Source: Facklamia hominis CCUG 36813
GTDB taxonomy: Bacteria > Bacillota > Bacilli > Lactobacillales > Aerococcaceae
Assembly (NCBI RefSeq): GCF_000301035.1
Contig: NZ_JH932292.1
Coordinates: 1,168,857-1,232,856 of the forward strand
Direction: 5' to 3'
DNA length: 64,000 nt
Part shown: one piece after another, positions 44,092 through 54,232 of the stretch
How the letters are laid out: every line of letters begins with the position of its first letter
How positions within the stretch are numbered: position 1 is the first letter of the stretch
The notes under the pieces: generated by a model
The model's input: the letters and a program-made list of their open reading frames with translations, nothing else
Database searches by the model: none
Told to the model about the DNA's origin: nothing
Made by a program: the position numbers and the translations under genes

Positions 44092-45567
44092 TTAGCGCTG
44101 ATTCATTATTTGGTCGATATGACTTAACGCCTTTTTCTTACCTAAAACTTCAATCATATCCGCTAACTGAGGGCCATGCATTTGTCCAGAAACCGCGATA
44201 CGAATTGGCATAAAGAGATTCTTACCTTTAACACCCGTTTCTTTTTGAACAGCTTTGACTAGAGGATTAATATTTTCTGAAGTGAAAGCCTCCTCACTTA
44301 GCTGACTTAGTTTTTCTCTCATCAATTCAACAACCGTAGGAACAGTTTCTCCTTGCATGATCTCTTTGGCACTCGCATCCAAATGAACTTCATCATTAAA
44401 GAATAGGCCTGAAGCTTCTACAATCTCAGCCCCATAAGAAATTTGGTCATGGTATAAAGCAACTAGTTTATGAATCCAAGCCATCTCTTGCGCATCAGGA
44501 TTTTGAGATACTTTTCCAGCTGTTTGTAAATGAGGAAGCGCTAAGCTAACTACTGTATCTAAATCAGCTGCTTTCATATAAGTATTATTGATCCATTCTA
44601 ACTTTTTCTTGTCGAAAGAAGCTGGTGAGGTCGAAAGACGATCAGGATCAAATTGTTGGATCAATTCTTCTTGTGAAAAGATTTCTTCCTCTCCCTTAGG
44701 AGACCATCCTAATAAAGCAATAAAATTAAACATAGCTTGAGGTAAATAACCTAATTGCTTATATTGATCAATAAATTGTAAAATCGAACCATCCCGTTTA
44801 GATAACTTACGATTTGTTTCACTATTAATAATCAATGTCATATGCCCAAACCTTGGAATTTCCCAACCAAAGGCATCATACACCATCATCTGCTTAGGTG
44901 TATTTGCAATATGATCATCCCCTCTTAAAACATGGGTAATCTTCATCATATGATCATCAACCACAACCGCGAAATTATATGTAGGCATACCATCTCTTTT
45001 TTGAATAACCCAGTCACCAGAAATATTCTTAGATTCAAAAGTTACAGGGCCTTTAACAATATCATCAAATTGATAAGTAACTCCTTCAGGTACTCGGATC
45101 CGAACAACCGGTTGACGACCTTCCGCTTCAAATGCGGCAATCTCTTCCTCACTTAAATGAGCATGTTTTCCACCATAATGTGGCATTTCCCCTCTAGCCT
45201 TTTGCGCTTCACGTTCTTCTTCTAATTCTTCTTCTGTCATATAACATTTATAAGCTAAATCACGTGCTAATAAATCATCAATTAAAGGTTGATAAATAGA
45301 TAAACGTTCCGACTGTCTGTAAGGACCGTATTCTCCAGGATTTTCAGGTGACTCATCCCAATCCATTCCTAACCAAGCCAAATTTTCTAATTGACTTTTC
45401 TCTCCATCCTCAATATTACGCTTGGTATCTGTATCTTCAATTCGAATAATAAATTCTCCACCCATCGATCGAGCAAATAAATAATTAAATAATGCCGTAC
45501 GGGCATTCCCAATATGTAATTTCCCAGTAGGACTTGGTGCGTAACGAACGCGAATTTTATCAGTCAT
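44092..45567 (-). CDS. gltX: Glutamyl-tRNA synthetase
   Basis: Charges tRNA-Glu (and possibly tRNA-Gln, for later amidation, in bacteria lacking GlnRS). It has 491 residues: [13 protein letters not shown] (HIGH) near residue 10, RIEDTD, and KLSKRDGS (KMSKS) near 260, with the C-terminal helical cage complete. AAAGGAG precedes the ATG. It is the last gene of dut-radA-yacL-gltX. The element has inserted downstream of its terminator. Confidence 0.97.
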   Translation of the reverse strand: MTDKIRVRYAPSPTGKLHIGNARTALFNYLFARSMGGEFIIRIEDTDTKRNIEDGEKSQLENLAWLGMDWDESPENPGEYGPYRQSERLSIYQPLIDDLLARDLAYKCYMTEEELEEEREAQKARGEMPHYGGKHAHLSEEEIAAFEAEGRQPVVRIRVPEGVTYQFDDIVKGPVTFESKNISGDWVIQKRDGMPTYNFAVVVDDHMMKITHVLRGDDHIANTPKQMMVYDAFGWEIPRFGHMTLIINSETNRKLSKRDGSILQFIDQYKQLGYLPQAMFNFIALLGWSPKGEEEIFSQEELIQQFDPDRLSTSPASFDKKKLEWINNTYMKAADLDTVVSLALPHLQTAGKVSQNPDAQEMAWIHKLVALYHDQISYGAEIVEASGLFFNDEVHLDASAKEIMQGETVPTVVELMREKLSQLSEEAFTSENINPLVKAVQKETGVKGKNLFMPIRIAVSGQMHGPQLADMIEVLGKKKALSHIDQIMNQR

Positions 45568-45621
45568 GCTTTTTTTAATCTCCTTTATTCAAATTCTCTC
45601 CACTATTGTAATCCTTATCGC

Positions 45622-46746
45622 TTAAGCTTTCAAATTCGTTTCAGACTCTTTTATTTTTCCAAAAATCATACGTCCAGCAGAAGTCTGTAAAAAGGACGTC
45701 ACAACAACATCCAACCATTCATTAATATGATTTAAACCTTCTTCAACCACTACCATAGTGCCATCATCTAAATAAGCAACCCCTTGACGCCGTTCTGTTC
45801 CTGCCTTAATAATTTGAACATGCATCTCTTCACCTGGTACGTAAGCTGGTTTCAAGGCATTTGCTAAATCATTAATATTCAATACCGCCACTTGCTGAAA
45901 TTCAGCCACTTTATTCAGATTATAATCAGTAGTAACAAGGACTCCTCCAATTTTCTTAGCTAAAACAACTAATTTCGCATCAACCTCAGAAACATTTTCT
46001 ACATCTCCTTCAAAAAAACGCACTTCAATATGCCCTTCCTTTTGAAGTCGATTCAAAATATCTAATCCGCGTCGTCCTTTACTCCGTTTTAGTGCATCCG
46101 AAGAATCGGCAATGTGCTGTAATTCAATTAAAACAAAATGTGGTACTACCAATCTACCCTCAATAAAACCTGTTTTGACAATTTCCGCCATCCGTCCATC
46201 AATAATTGCCGATGTATCCAATAATTTATCTTTCGCTAAATTTTCTGTCGAATCGACATGTATTATCGGATCGTCCACCTTCTCAACATTATGACGCAGA
46301 GTCGAAACCGCCATCTTATTCATTCGATTAGAAAAAATACCTAACAGTTCCTCTCGCCGATTCATCATGATATTATAGCCAATCACACTCCCTAGAAAGC
46401 AAAAGACAAGAGGAGCGATTGAAGATAAGATGGGAATATTACTAAAAGGTAACGATAATAAATATCCTAAAAGTAACCCCAAAACTAAACCCAATAGGCC
46501 AAACAAAATATGTGCGGTCGACTGATCCTCAATATAACGAATAAATCGCTTAATAAAGTTTTCAATATAGGGAGATAGAACCCAACCCAAAATAATAAAA
46601 ATAAGACCAAATAATAAACTGTCTATCACCGGAAACTGAGCTAAAGGGGGAAAAATATTGAAATTTTTCCAGATTAAAGGGCCTACTGAAAAACCTAAAC
46701 TAATTCCAATAATCGCAAATATACCCACAATAATTTTTCGAAACAT
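45622..46746 (-). CDS. yacL: PIN/TRAM-domain membrane protein YacL
   Basis: A 374-residue protein with four N-terminal membrane helices (residues about 5-125), a PIN nuclease-like domain (KLLDTSAIIDGRM with the first acidic residue, VTTDYNLNKVA with another) and a C-terminal TRAM RNA-binding domain. Its function is not established. The gene is conserved between radA and gltX or ispD across Firmicutes. AAAGGAGGG precedes the ATG. Confidence 0.9.
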   Translation of the reverse strand: MFRKIIVGIFAIIGISLGFSVGPLIWKNFNIFPPLAQFPVIDSLLFGLIFIILGWVLSPYIENFIKRFIRYIEDQSTAHILFGLLGLVLGLLLGYLLSLPFSNIPILSSIAPLVFCFLGSVIGYNIMMNRREELLGIFSNRMNKMAVSTLRHNVEKVDDPIIHVDSTENLAKDKLLDTSAIIDGRMAEIVKTGFIEGRLVVPHFVLIELQHIADSSDALKRSKGRRGLDILNRLQKEGHIEVRFFEGDVENVSEVDAKLVVLAKKIGGVLVTTDYNLNKVAEFQQVAVLNINDLANALKPAYVPGEEMHVQIIKAGTERRQGVAYLDDGTMVVVEEGLNHINEWLDVVVTSFLQTSAGRMIFGKIKESETNLKA

Positions 46747-46769
46747 AATATCCCTCCTTTCTTTTTTAT

Positions 46770-48146
46770 TTAACGTGGAAATATCTTTTGGATAGCCGAG
46801 CGAATCGTTTTCACTGGAATTACTTCAATATCCATTGGTGCCAATTGCAATCCTTTATAATTATTAAAGGGAATATAAATTCGCTTAAATCCCAATTTGT
46901 CTGCTTCTTTAATCCGATCCTCGATCTGACTCACTCTTCGTATCTCACCCGTTAAACCAATCTCACCTACAAAAACATCTCCCACCTGAACCTCTTTATT
47001 CCAATAAGAGGAAGCAATTGACACAGCGATTGCTAGATCAATCGCCGGCTCATTTAATTTAACACCCCCTGCTGTTTTAAAAAAAGCATCTTGATTTTGT
47101 ACTAAAAGACCACAATGCTTTTCCATTACAGCAAGCAATAAAGAAATTCTTTGGTAATCAATCCCAGAACTCGTTCGCTTAGCATTTCCAAATACTGTCG
47201 GAGTCATCAACGACTGTATTTCTGCTAGAATTGTGCGGGTTCCTTCTAACGCGGCCACCACCGTAGATCCCGTCGCACCAGCTAATCTTTCTTCTAAAAA
47301 GAGCTCTGATGGATTGTTCACCTCTCTAAGTCCACAATCATCCATCTCAAAAACACCAATCTCATTTGTTGATCCAAAACGATTTTTAACAGCTCTCAAA
47401 ATTCGAAAACGATTATGCTTTTCCCCTTCAAAATAAAGAACAGAATCAACCATATGCTCCAAAATACGAGGGCCAGCAATATTTCCTTCTTTAGTCACAT
47501 GTCCTACAATAAAAATAGCAATGCGTTGATCTTTTGCAATGCGCATCAAATGATTAGTCACTTCTTTTAATTGTGAAACAGATCCTACAATCCCTTGATT
47601 TTCACTCGCAGACATCGTTTGGATTGAATCGATCACCACGATTTCTGGTTGAACATGATCAATCTCTTTAACAATTAAATTTAAGTCTGTTTCAGACATT
47701 AGATAAAAATCCTGTGCCATCAGATTTAACCGCTGGGCACGCATTTTTATTTGTCCTAAGCTCTCTTCTCCAGAAACGTATAGGATTTTATTTTTTTCTT
47801 GAGCTAAGCGCATTGACACTTGAAGTAAAAGAGTTGATTTGCCAATACCAGGATCTCCTCCTATAAGAACCAGAGATCCAGGAACAATTCCTCCTCCTAA
47901 AACACGATCTAATTCCTCAAAATGACTAGGAAGTCGTTCTTCAACTTTAGTAGGTATTTGATCTAACTGATACGCCTTTGCTAAAGCTGGGTGACGCCGA
48001 TTCGATAATTGAACCTTATCTTCTGTTATTTGGCGAAGTTGCTCCTCCATTTGATTCCACGCCCCACAATTAGGACATTTCCCTAGCCACTTGGGAGATT
48101 CGTAGCCACATGCCAAACATTCATACATTACTTTTGTTTTTACCAA
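46770..48146 (-). CDS. radA: DNA repair protein RadA
   Basis: RecA-like ATPase that drives branch migration in recombinational repair and natural transformation. It has 458 residues: zinc finger CLACGYESPKWLGKCPNCG at 10-28, Walker A GGDPGIGKSTLLLQ near 95, the RadA-specific KNRFGSTNE motif, and a Lon-protease-like C-terminal domain. The start is TTG at 48146, with GAGGGGG upstream. Confidence 0.96.
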   Translation of the reverse strand: MVKTKVMYECLACGYESPKWLGKCPNCGAWNQMEEQLRQITEDKVQLSNRRHPALAKAYQLDQIPTKVEERLPSHFEELDRVLGGGIVPGSLVLIGGDPGIGKSTLLLQVSMRLAQEKNKILYVSGEESLGQIKMRAQRLNLMAQDFYLMSETDLNLIVKEIDHVQPEIVVIDSIQTMSASENQGIVGSVSQLKEVTNHLMRIAKDQRIAIFIVGHVTKEGNIAGPRILEHMVDSVLYFEGEKHNRFRILRAVKNRFGSTNEIGVFEMDDCGLREVNNPSELFLEERLAGATGSTVVAALEGTRTILAEIQSLMTPTVFGNAKRTSSGIDYQRISLLLAVMEKHCGLLVQNQDAFFKTAGGVKLNEPAIDLAIAVSIASSYWNKEVQVGDVFVGEIGLTGEIRRVSQIEDRIKEADKLGFKRIYIPFNNYKGLQLAPMDIEVIPVKTIRSAIQKIFPR

Positions 48147-48166
48147 ATTTTTCCCCCTCTCCCTCG

Positions 48167-48712
48167 TTAATCTGAAGAACCAAAGCCACCCTGTCGCGTT
48201 GTATCAATAGGTTGATCCTGATCCACTTTTAAGTATGAACAAAATATAGCTTGTGCTATTCGCTCACCTTTTTTTATTTTTCGCGTCTTCATACCAAAAT
48301 TTATTAACTGAACATAAACATGCCCTTCATTTTTCTCATTATTATAATAATCTGCATCAATAATCCCAATTCCATTTGGGAGGGCAGAAAAATGTTTATA
48401 TGAACCTGAAGAACGATTAACAATTTTAACGTACTCATCTTCCTGCATATAAATTTTTAATCCTGTTGGCACTAGAGTTGGTTTAAAGAGTGTTTCTCTT
48501 ACTTGATCCACTTGGTCAGAGTTTTCCATCATCTTTAACTTAAACTGATGCAATAATACTCTAAAAGCTTGGGACCAAAAGCTAGGTAATTCCACTTCCT
48601 CTGCTGCAGCTAAATCATATCCTGCTGAATATTTAGTCTGTCTTTGAGGAAGTTCAATCCCTTTATCCTGATATTCAGAAACAATCTCAAAACCACGCAC
48701 TTTTTCACTCAA
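48167..48712 (-). CDS. dut: dUTP diphosphatase
   Basis: Hydrolyses dUTP to dUMP, preventing uracil in DNA. It has 181 residues from TTG at 48712, where AGGAAGGGG lies upstream; an ATG at 48748 has no site. Motifs are AGYDLAAAEE (1), NRSSGSYKHF (2), GIGIIDADYYN (3), and RQGGFGSSD (5) at the C-terminus. It is about 35 residues longer than the minimal trimeric dUTPase because of an insert between motifs 1 and 2, as seen in several Firmicutes homologues. Confidence 0.93.
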   Translation of the reverse strand: MSEKVRGFEIVSEYQDKGIELPQRQTKYSAGYDLAAAEEVELPSFWSQAFRVLLHQFKLKMMENSDQVDQVRETLFKPTLVPTGLKIYMQEDEYVKIVNRSSGSYKHFSALPNGIGIIDADYYNNEKNEGHVYVQLINFGMKTRKIKKGERIAQAIFCSYLKVDQDQPIDTTRQGGFGSSD

Positions 48713-48894
48713 AATACCCCTTCCTTTCTGACAATAAGTTTTTTGCAATCGCTTTAATTGTAACCTTTTTTCTAAATTTTTTCACCTCTTTTAACTATTT
48801 GTAAGTGATTTGTAAAAATTCACTTGATTTTACTTTCTAAATCTCATTCATTACAATAGAATAAAAGAATAATCAATTTAAAGGAGTGATTAAC

Positions 48895-49197
48895 ATGACC
48901 CCTCAAGAACGTGCTGTCCATTATGAAGCGCTCTATCAAAAATACCAAGACCAAATTAACCAATTACAAATGATTGTTGATCAACATGAAGAATTTCTTC
49001 CAATTTTTAAAGAATTAAGCGATTATTATAGCTCACAAGTGTATTTTGATGATCTTGATGCCTCCAACAGTGGAAAAATTGACCCCAATATTCCCCAAGG
49101 AATTTATAGTGAGGATCAATTATATAATCTTTTTTTCCAACATCACCAAGTGGCAATCCAGATCTTAGACCTTGCCAGCGAAATGTTAAAGCAATAA
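48895..49197 (+). CDS. DUF4298-type small cytoplasmic protein
   Basis: A 100-residue acidic, helical protein starting at ATG 48895 with AAAGGAGTG upstream (an upstream in-frame GTG overlaps that site). The EYLxxFKELSDYYSSQVYFDDL and GIYSEDQLYNLF pattern fits the DUF4298 family, whose function is unknown. It is convergent with glnA, sharing a bidirectional terminator. Confidence 0.75.
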   Translation: MTPQERAVHYEALYQKYQDQINQLQMIVDQHEEFLPIFKELSDYYSSQVYFDDLDASNSGKIDPNIPQGIYSEDQLYNLFFQHHQVAIQILDLASEMLKQ

Positions 49198-49202
49198 AAA
49201 AT

Positions 49203-49252
49203 AGCGCATAAAAGAGAACTGTTAAGCTCTCTCTTTCATGCGCTTATTTTTT
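49203..49252. terminator. Bidirectional terminator between the DUF4298 gene and glnA
   Basis: 15-bp stem AGCGCATAAAAGAGA / TCTCTTTCATGCGCT with one mismatch, T-runs following on both strands. Confidence 0.9.
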
Positions 49253-50594
49253 AATAACTAGTAAAGTATTTATCCAACTCCCACTGAGAGACATGTTTTT
49301 GATAAGACTCAAATTCCATAGATTTAGCTGTAATAAAGTTTTGAGCAATATGCGAACCTAAAGCATCTAACATAACCGGTTCTTGACGCAATTCTTTAAT
49401 TGCTTCTCTCAAAGACCCCGGCAAATCTACAATACCGTTGGCAAGTCGTTCTTCATGACTCATCGCATAAATATTTCGGTCAATTGCTTTAGGGGGATCA
49501 ATTTTATGTTCAATTCCTTCTAAACCAGCTTGTAACATCACCGCTAATGCTAGATAAGGATTCGCAGAAGGATCTACAGATCTCACTTCAATCCGAGTTG
49601 AATTTCCTCGAGCAGAAGGAATCCGAATCAAAGGAGACCGATTTTGTTTAGACCAAGCATTATAAACCGGTGCTTCATAACCTGGTACGAGTCTTTTATA
49701 TGAATTGACCGTTGGATTACACACCGCAGTAAATGAGCGAGCATACTTAATTAATCCTCCAATAAAGTATAAGGCCGTTTGAGATAAGCCATCTTCAGCT
49801 TCTGGATCATAAAAAGCATTTCCAGCTTCATTAAATAAAGATACATTACAGTGCATTCCTGAACCAGCAACACCATAAATTGGTTTAGGCATAAAGGTCG
49901 CATGAAGATGATGGCGACGTGCAACTGATTTAACAATCAATTTAAAGGTTTGAATGCTATCACACGCTGCTACAGCATCTAAATATTTCCAATCAATTTC
50001 ATGTTGACCAGGTGCATTTTCATGATGACTAGCTTCAATCTCAAAGCCATGATCTTCTAATTCTAAAACGATATCTCGTCGACAATTTTCAGCCAAATCA
50101 ACAGGAGCTAAATCAAAATAACCGCCATTATCATAGAGATTTTTACTAGCTTCACCTTTATCATCTAGTTTAAACAGGAAAAATTCGGGTTCGGGTCCTA
50201 AATTAAATTGAGTAAATCCCATATCTTTCATTCTTTTTAAAACTCGCTTCAAATTAGACCGCGGGTCGCCGGGAAAGGATTGACGCATTGGCAATTCAAT
50301 GTCACAAATCAACCGAGCAATTTTAGCATCTTTTTCTGTCTCTTTCCAATCAAAAACAAGCCAGGTATCTAAGTCAGGTACAAGATACATATCACTCTCT
50401 TCAATTCTTACAAAACCGTCAATAGAAGAGCCATCAAACATCATATCATTATCCATCGCCTTATTTAGCTGGGATAATGGAATCTCAACATTTTTTAAAA
50501 TTCCATTAATATCAGTAAAAATTAAACGAATAAATCGAACATTTTGCGCTTTTGCATCTGATAAAATTGCCTCACGAGTCCATTTCTTTTTCAT
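49251..50594 (-). CDS. glnA: Glutamine synthetase, type I
   Basis: ATP-dependent ammonia assimilation into glutamine, acting as a dodecamer. It has 447 residues, the GSI-alpha length without the adenylylation site region. Signatures are [12 protein letters not shown] (beta-grasp), [38 protein letters not shown], and [11 protein letters not shown]. Feedback-inhibited GS is the known co-repressor of GlnR. AAAGGATG precedes the ATG. It lies 17 nt after glnR in the same transcript. Confidence 0.97.
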   Translation of the reverse strand: MKKKWTREAILSDAKAQNVRFIRLIFTDINGILKNVEIPLSQLNKAMDNDMMFDGSSIDGFVRIEESDMYLVPDLDTWLVFDWKETEKDAKIARLICDIELPMRQSFPGDPRSNLKRVLKRMKDMGFTQFNLGPEPEFFLFKLDDKGEASKNLYDNGGYFDLAPVDLAENCRRDIVLELEDHGFEIEASHHENAPGQHEIDWKYLDAVAACDSIQTFKLIVKSVARRHHLHATFMPKPIYGVAGSGMHCNVSLFNEAGNAFYDPEAEDGLSQTALYFIGGLIKYARSFTAVCNPTVNSYKRLVPGYEAPVYNAWSKQNRSPLIRIPSARGNSTRIEVRSVDPSANPYLALAVMLQAGLEGIEHKIDPPKAIDRNIYAMSHEERLANGIVDLPGSLREAIKELRQEPVMLDALGSHIAQNFITAKSMEFESYQKHVSQWELDKYFTSY

Positions 50595-50611
50595 TATATC
50601 ATCCTTTTAAA

Positions 50612-50968
50612 TTAAATTTCATAATCACTTAAAAAACGATTTTGTGCCTGCATTTCACTGTACAATATCCGCCGAACATCGTCATCAGTCAAAGGTCTTT
50701 GATGATGATTTTTTAAATTTATTTTTTCCTGTTCAAAACGACGTTTGATTCCTTCTAGGCTCATCCCTTCCTCCATCAACTCTTTGATATCCAGAATTCG
50801 ATCCAAGTCATTTAAGGAGTACAGTCGTCGGTTTGTCTTTGACCGTTGTGGTTGAATCAATTGATATTTTTCAAGATAACGAACTTGTCTGGCCGACATT
50901 TCAGTAATTTCCATAACTGTCCCAATTGGAAAAATCGGACGTAATTTACGTTTAACCTTATCTTTCAA
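50612..50968 (-). CDS. glnR: Nitrogen regulator GlnR
   Basis: MerR-family repressor of nitrogen genes (118 residues). The helix-turn-helix VMEITEMSARQVRYLEKYQL is followed by the wing RRLYSLNDLDRILDIKEL. The start is TTG at 50968 with GGGAGG upstream. It is autoregulated in other Firmicutes together with glnA. A consensus GlnR box lies upstream at 51043-51059, supporting autoregulation. Confidence 0.95.
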   Translation of the reverse strand: MKDKVKRKLRPIFPIGTVMEITEMSARQVRYLEKYQLIQPQRSKTNRRLYSLNDLDRILDIKELMEEGMSLEGIKRRFEQEKINLKNHHQRPLTDDDVRRILYSEMQAQNRFLSDYEI

Positions 50969-50994
50969 GCCTTTTCCTCCCTAAATTTAGTCAC

Positions 50995-51024
50995 AGTATA
51001 AAACTTAGATTTATGATGCGTCAA
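50995..51024 (-). promoter_or_regulatory. glnRA promoter
   Basis: Minus-strand TTGACG (51019-51024) and TATACT (50995-51000) with an 18-nt spacer, 26 nt upstream of the glnR start. Confidence 0.7.
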
Positions 51025-51042
51025 AGATAATATAACATTATG

Positions 51043-51059
51043 TGTCATATTATCTTACA
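51043..51059 (-). promoter_or_regulatory. GlnR binding box
   Basis: TGTCATATTATCTTACA fits the consensus TGTNA-N7-TNACA at every defined position, centred about 25 nt upstream of the glnRA -35 box. Confidence 0.85.
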
Positions 51060-51163
51060 TTATAAATTTATTTCGCAAAAAAGTCATGCAAAATGTTTTT
51101 TAATTCAAATTAACTTATGCTATGATAATATGGAACTTCTGTTACATAATAAGGAGGAAGTCA

Positions 51164-52078
51164 ATGTTGAATCATTTCCAAAAAAAACGACAGATTTCAA
51201 ATCTGCTATCTACAATAATCATAGTTATAGCATGTCTGTCTGTCGTCTATCTTTGTTACTTTAGCAATCATATGGAAACAGATGTAGAAAAATCAATATC
51301 TCCACAAACTGATCAAGTTTCAGATAATAATCAACCATCCCATACTGAAGAGAACGACTTAGCAAAGATTATTCACGATTATCGCTTTGATAATGGAAAC
51401 AAAGCAACAATCAAAAAACTCATCAAAAATATTATTAATACTAACTACCATGGAGAATTTTTAAGTGCACAAAGTGATCTAGTTACACTTTTTGAATCAA
51501 GTCCTTACGAATTGAAAAATATCAGTAATTATGTGTTACCTGATTTTCCAGCTTCTTGGACTCATCATGGTAACAATCAAATAAATATCCCGTTATACCT
51601 ACAAAATGACCCTCAATTTGCAAACCTTTCCTACGGAACAGATGGCAGTCAATCTATTGCCGAAAACGGTTGTGCCATCGTTTCACTAGCAATGGTTGAC
51701 TCCTATTTATCAAAAAAAGAAGTATTACCCAAAGATGTTCTTAAATGGGCTAAAAATGATTATTATGAAGAACGCGCGGGAACTTCTTGGCGTATTTTCT
51801 CTGATTATGCGATGGCCCATGATCTTACCTTTTACAATTACGGAAATAACTTTGCTCAAGCCATGCAAGCACTGAATGAAGGGCAGGTTGTTATTGCTTC
51901 AGTCTCTCCAGGATTTTTTACGGAAGTGGGTCATATCATTGTCATCCGTGGTTATCAAAATGGCTTTGTCTATGTCAATGATCCCAATGATGATATTGAA
52001 AAAATGCATAGCCTGCAGGCTATCCCTGAATCTACCTTGATTGAAGAAGGTATTAATTATTGGTCTTTCTCCAACTAA
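51164..52078 (+). CDS. Exported C39-like cysteine peptidase-family protein
   Basis: A 304-residue protein from ATG at 51164 with AAGGAGGAAG upstream (an upstream in-frame ATG at 51122 lacks a site). One N-terminal membrane helix (LLSTIIIVIACLSVVYLCYF) anchors or exports it. An acidic linker follows, then a Peptidase_C39_2-type domain with catalytic Cys in ENGCAIVSLAM, His in EVGHIIVIRG and Asp/Asn in YVNDPNDD. A lysosomal-type housekeeping or cell-wall peptidase role is possible; there is no bacteriocin transporter or toxin gene nearby. It is divergent from glnR and may share its control region. Confidence 0.82.
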   Translation: MLNHFQKKRQISNLLSTIIIVIACLSVVYLCYFSNHMETDVEKSISPQTDQVSDNNQPSHTEENDLAKIIHDYRFDNGNKATIKKLIKNIINTNYHGEFLSAQSDLVTLFESSPYELKNISNYVLPDFPASWTHHGNNQINIPLYLQNDPQFANLSYGTDGSQSIAENGCAIVSLAMVDSYLSKKEVLPKDVLKWAKNDYYEERAGTSWRIFSDYAMAHDLTFYNYGNNFAQAMQALNEGQVVIASVSPGFFTEVGHIIVIRGYQNGFVYVNDPNDDIEKMHSLQAIPESTLIEEGINYWSFSN

Positions 52079-52102
52079 TCCAAATATAAACGAGGGAAAA
52101 TC

Positions 52103-52966
52103 ATGAAAACTTCTTTTAAAATAGCCACTCAAGGTGCAATGATAAGTATTTTCGTGTATCTTTTTTTAGCGATTAGCAAACTTGTAGTCGCAAACATTTT
52201 CCAAGCAGGGTCACTTAAGGCCGATGGGTTAAATAATTTAACCGATATTTTTTCTTCGGCCTTTGTACTACTTGGTATCTATTTTGCCAGTCGACCTGCA
52301 GATCGTGAACATCGATTTGGACACGAAAAATATGAACTTCTAGCCTCCTTTGTTGTTTCATTGATGATGTTTTCAATTGGCGTTCAAGTATGTTGGGAAG
52401 CATTGAGTCGTATCTTTCATCCCTTAGAAAGTCGCAATTCTATCATCGTCTATCTTACAACCTTTGCTTCAATCTCTGTACTCTATTTAACCCAATTCAT
52501 CATTGGTCGTATGGCTAAATCATCAAAATCAATTGCTCTAAAAGCAACCAGTCAGGATATGAAAAATGACTTTTATGTTTCTCTAGCTACTTTATTTGGA
52601 GCCTTAATGGTTAATTTAAAGCTGCCTCTATTCGATGTTTTAGTTTCTCTATTAGTCGGGTTAAGCATTTTAAAATCTGCTTATGATCTTTTTATGGAAT
52701 CAAGTTTTTCATTATCTGATGGATTCGATCCAGAACTCCTCAAAGAATATAAACAAGCAGTCTGTAACCATCCTCAAGTTATACAAGTCAAATCTATTCG
52801 TGGTCGCCAATCAAGTCATTCTATTTATCTTGATATCGTCATTTTGTTAGACCCAGACTTATCAGTATTAAAATCTCACCAAATCACTGAAGAAATTGAA
52901 GAAATTTTAACACTTAAATACCAAATCGATGATATTGATATTCATGTTGAACCCTATATTCCATAA
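52103..52966 (+). CDS. Cation diffusion facilitator family metal exporter
   Basis: CDF antiporter (287 residues) exporting divalent metal such as Mn2+, Zn2+ or Fe2+ in exchange for protons. There are about six membrane helices. The metal-site region in helix II reads KADGLNNLTD with Asp/Asn/Asp, the helix II-III loop is PADREHRFGHEKYE, and helix V contains the second Asp. The C-terminal domain ends with VEPYIP. The Asn-bearing first site fits the manganese/iron-type groups better than the His-bearing zinc type. It follows the C39-like gene by 24 nt. Confidence 0.9.
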   Translation: MKTSFKIATQGAMISIFVYLFLAISKLVVANIFQAGSLKADGLNNLTDIFSSAFVLLGIYFASRPADREHRFGHEKYELLASFVVSLMMFSIGVQVCWEALSRIFHPLESRNSIIVYLTTFASISVLYLTQFIIGRMAKSSKSIALKATSQDMKNDFYVSLATLFGALMVNLKLPLFDVLVSLLVGLSILKSAYDLFMESSFSLSDGFDPELLKEYKQAVCNHPQVIQVKSIRGRQSSHSIYLDIVILLDPDLSVLKSHQITEEIEEILTLKYQIDDIDIHVEPYIP

Positions 52967-53014
52967 AAAAGGGATGTCCCACTTAGCTAAAATGCTAAGC
53001 GATACATCCCTTTT
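52967..53014. terminator. Bidirectional terminator between the CDF gene and the thiolase gene
   Basis: Outer stem AAAAGGGATGT / ACATCCCTTTT and inner stem CTTAGC / GCTAAG, with A/T runs on both sides. Confidence 0.88.
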
Positions 53015-53030
53015 AATATATAATTAAGCT

Positions 53031-54218
53031 TTACTCTCTTTCTAAAATAAGAGCATTCCCTTGACCACCACCAATACATAATGAGGCTAAACCATATTTT
53101 ACTTGTTGGCGTTTCATTTCATAAAGTAAGGTCACAAGGATTCGACTCCCACTACAACCAATTGCATGTCCTAAAGAAATTGCTCCACCATTGACATTAA
53201 CACAATCTCTAGGCCAATTTAATTCCTTTAAACAACTCAAGCACTGAGCAGCAAAAGCCTCATTTAATTCAAATAAATCAATATCTTTAGACTGTAATTG
53301 GGCGGCTGTCAAAGCCTCTAAACTTGCTTTAACCGGGCCCATCCCCATCGCTTGTGGATCCAGTCCAGATTTTCCAGAAGACCTGATACTAGCTAAGATC
53401 GGCAATCCCAACTCCCTAGCCTTTTGTCTACTTGCCAAAACAAGGCAGGCCGCGCCATCATTTATAGGTGACGCATTGCCAGCGGTCACACTACCCTCTT
53501 TTTTAAAAACTGGCTTTAATTTCTGTAGAGCTTCTAAAGTCTGGCCATGCCGGATCCCTTCATCTTCTGAAAATATAGTTTGCTCCTTCTTTTTATTTGT
53601 CACTTTTATAGGAATGATTTCATCAACAAACTTTAATTCCTTTTGAGCTTTTTCAGCTTTTTGATGACTACTTAAAGCAAAAAGATCCTGGTCCTTTCTA
53701 GATATTTGATAATGTTCGGCTAAGTACTCGGCAGTTAATCCCATATGATTTAAGCTAAAAGCATCTGTTAATCCATCAACTAAAATAGAGTCATATACTT
53801 GTTGGTGACCTAATTTACTACCCCAACGTTGATTCGTTAAATAATATGGAGCTTGAGACATGTTTTCACAGCCTCCAACCACGACTAATTCATTTTCTCC
53901 AACCTCAATTGACTGAGCACCTAACATCACTGCTTTCATTCCTGAACCACAGACCTGACTAACAGTATAAGCAGGAACCGTAACTGGAAGTCCTGCTTTG
54001 ATGCTAATCTGTCGAGCCATATTTTGACCAAGTCCTGCACTTATAACATTCCCAAAGATCACCTCATCATATTCTTCTTTAGGAATTGCTAATAAATCTA
54101 ATATCCCCTGAACTAATTGGCTTCCTATTTCCACAGCACTTAAATCCTTCAAACTACCTCCAAAACGACCAACGGCTGTCCGTTTTGCGGCTACGATAAC
54201 TACGTCTTTATATTCCAT
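53031..54218 (-). CDS. Acetyl-CoA acetyltransferase (thiolase)
   Basis: Condenses two acetyl-CoA to acetoacetyl-CoA, here most likely the entry to the mevalonate pathway used by lactic-acid-type bacteria for isoprenoids. It has 395 residues. The nucleophile Cys is in QVCGSGMKAVM near 88, the catalytic His is in NVNGGAISLGHAIGCSG near 348, and the second Cys is in SLCIGGGQGNA near 380. AGAGGAG precedes the ATG. No other mevalonate gene is visible nearby. Confidence 0.94.
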   Translation of the reverse strand: MEYKDVVIVAAKRTAVGRFGGSLKDLSAVEIGSQLVQGILDLLAIPKEEYDEVIFGNVISAGLGQNMARQISIKAGLPVTVPAYTVSQVCGSGMKAVMLGAQSIEVGENELVVVGGCENMSQAPYYLTNQRWGSKLGHQQVYDSILVDGLTDAFSLNHMGLTAEYLAEHYQISRKDQDLFALSSHQKAEKAQKELKFVDEIIPIKVTNKKKEQTIFSEDEGIRHGQTLEALQKLKPVFKKEGSVTAGNASPINDGAACLVLASRQKARELGLPILASIRSSGKSGLDPQAMGMGPVKASLEALTAAQLQSKDIDLFELNEAFAAQCLSCLKELNWPRDCVNVNGGAISLGHAIGCSGSRILVTLLYEMKRQQVKYGLASLCIGGGQGNALILERE

Positions 54219-54232
54219 ATTATCTCCTCTAT

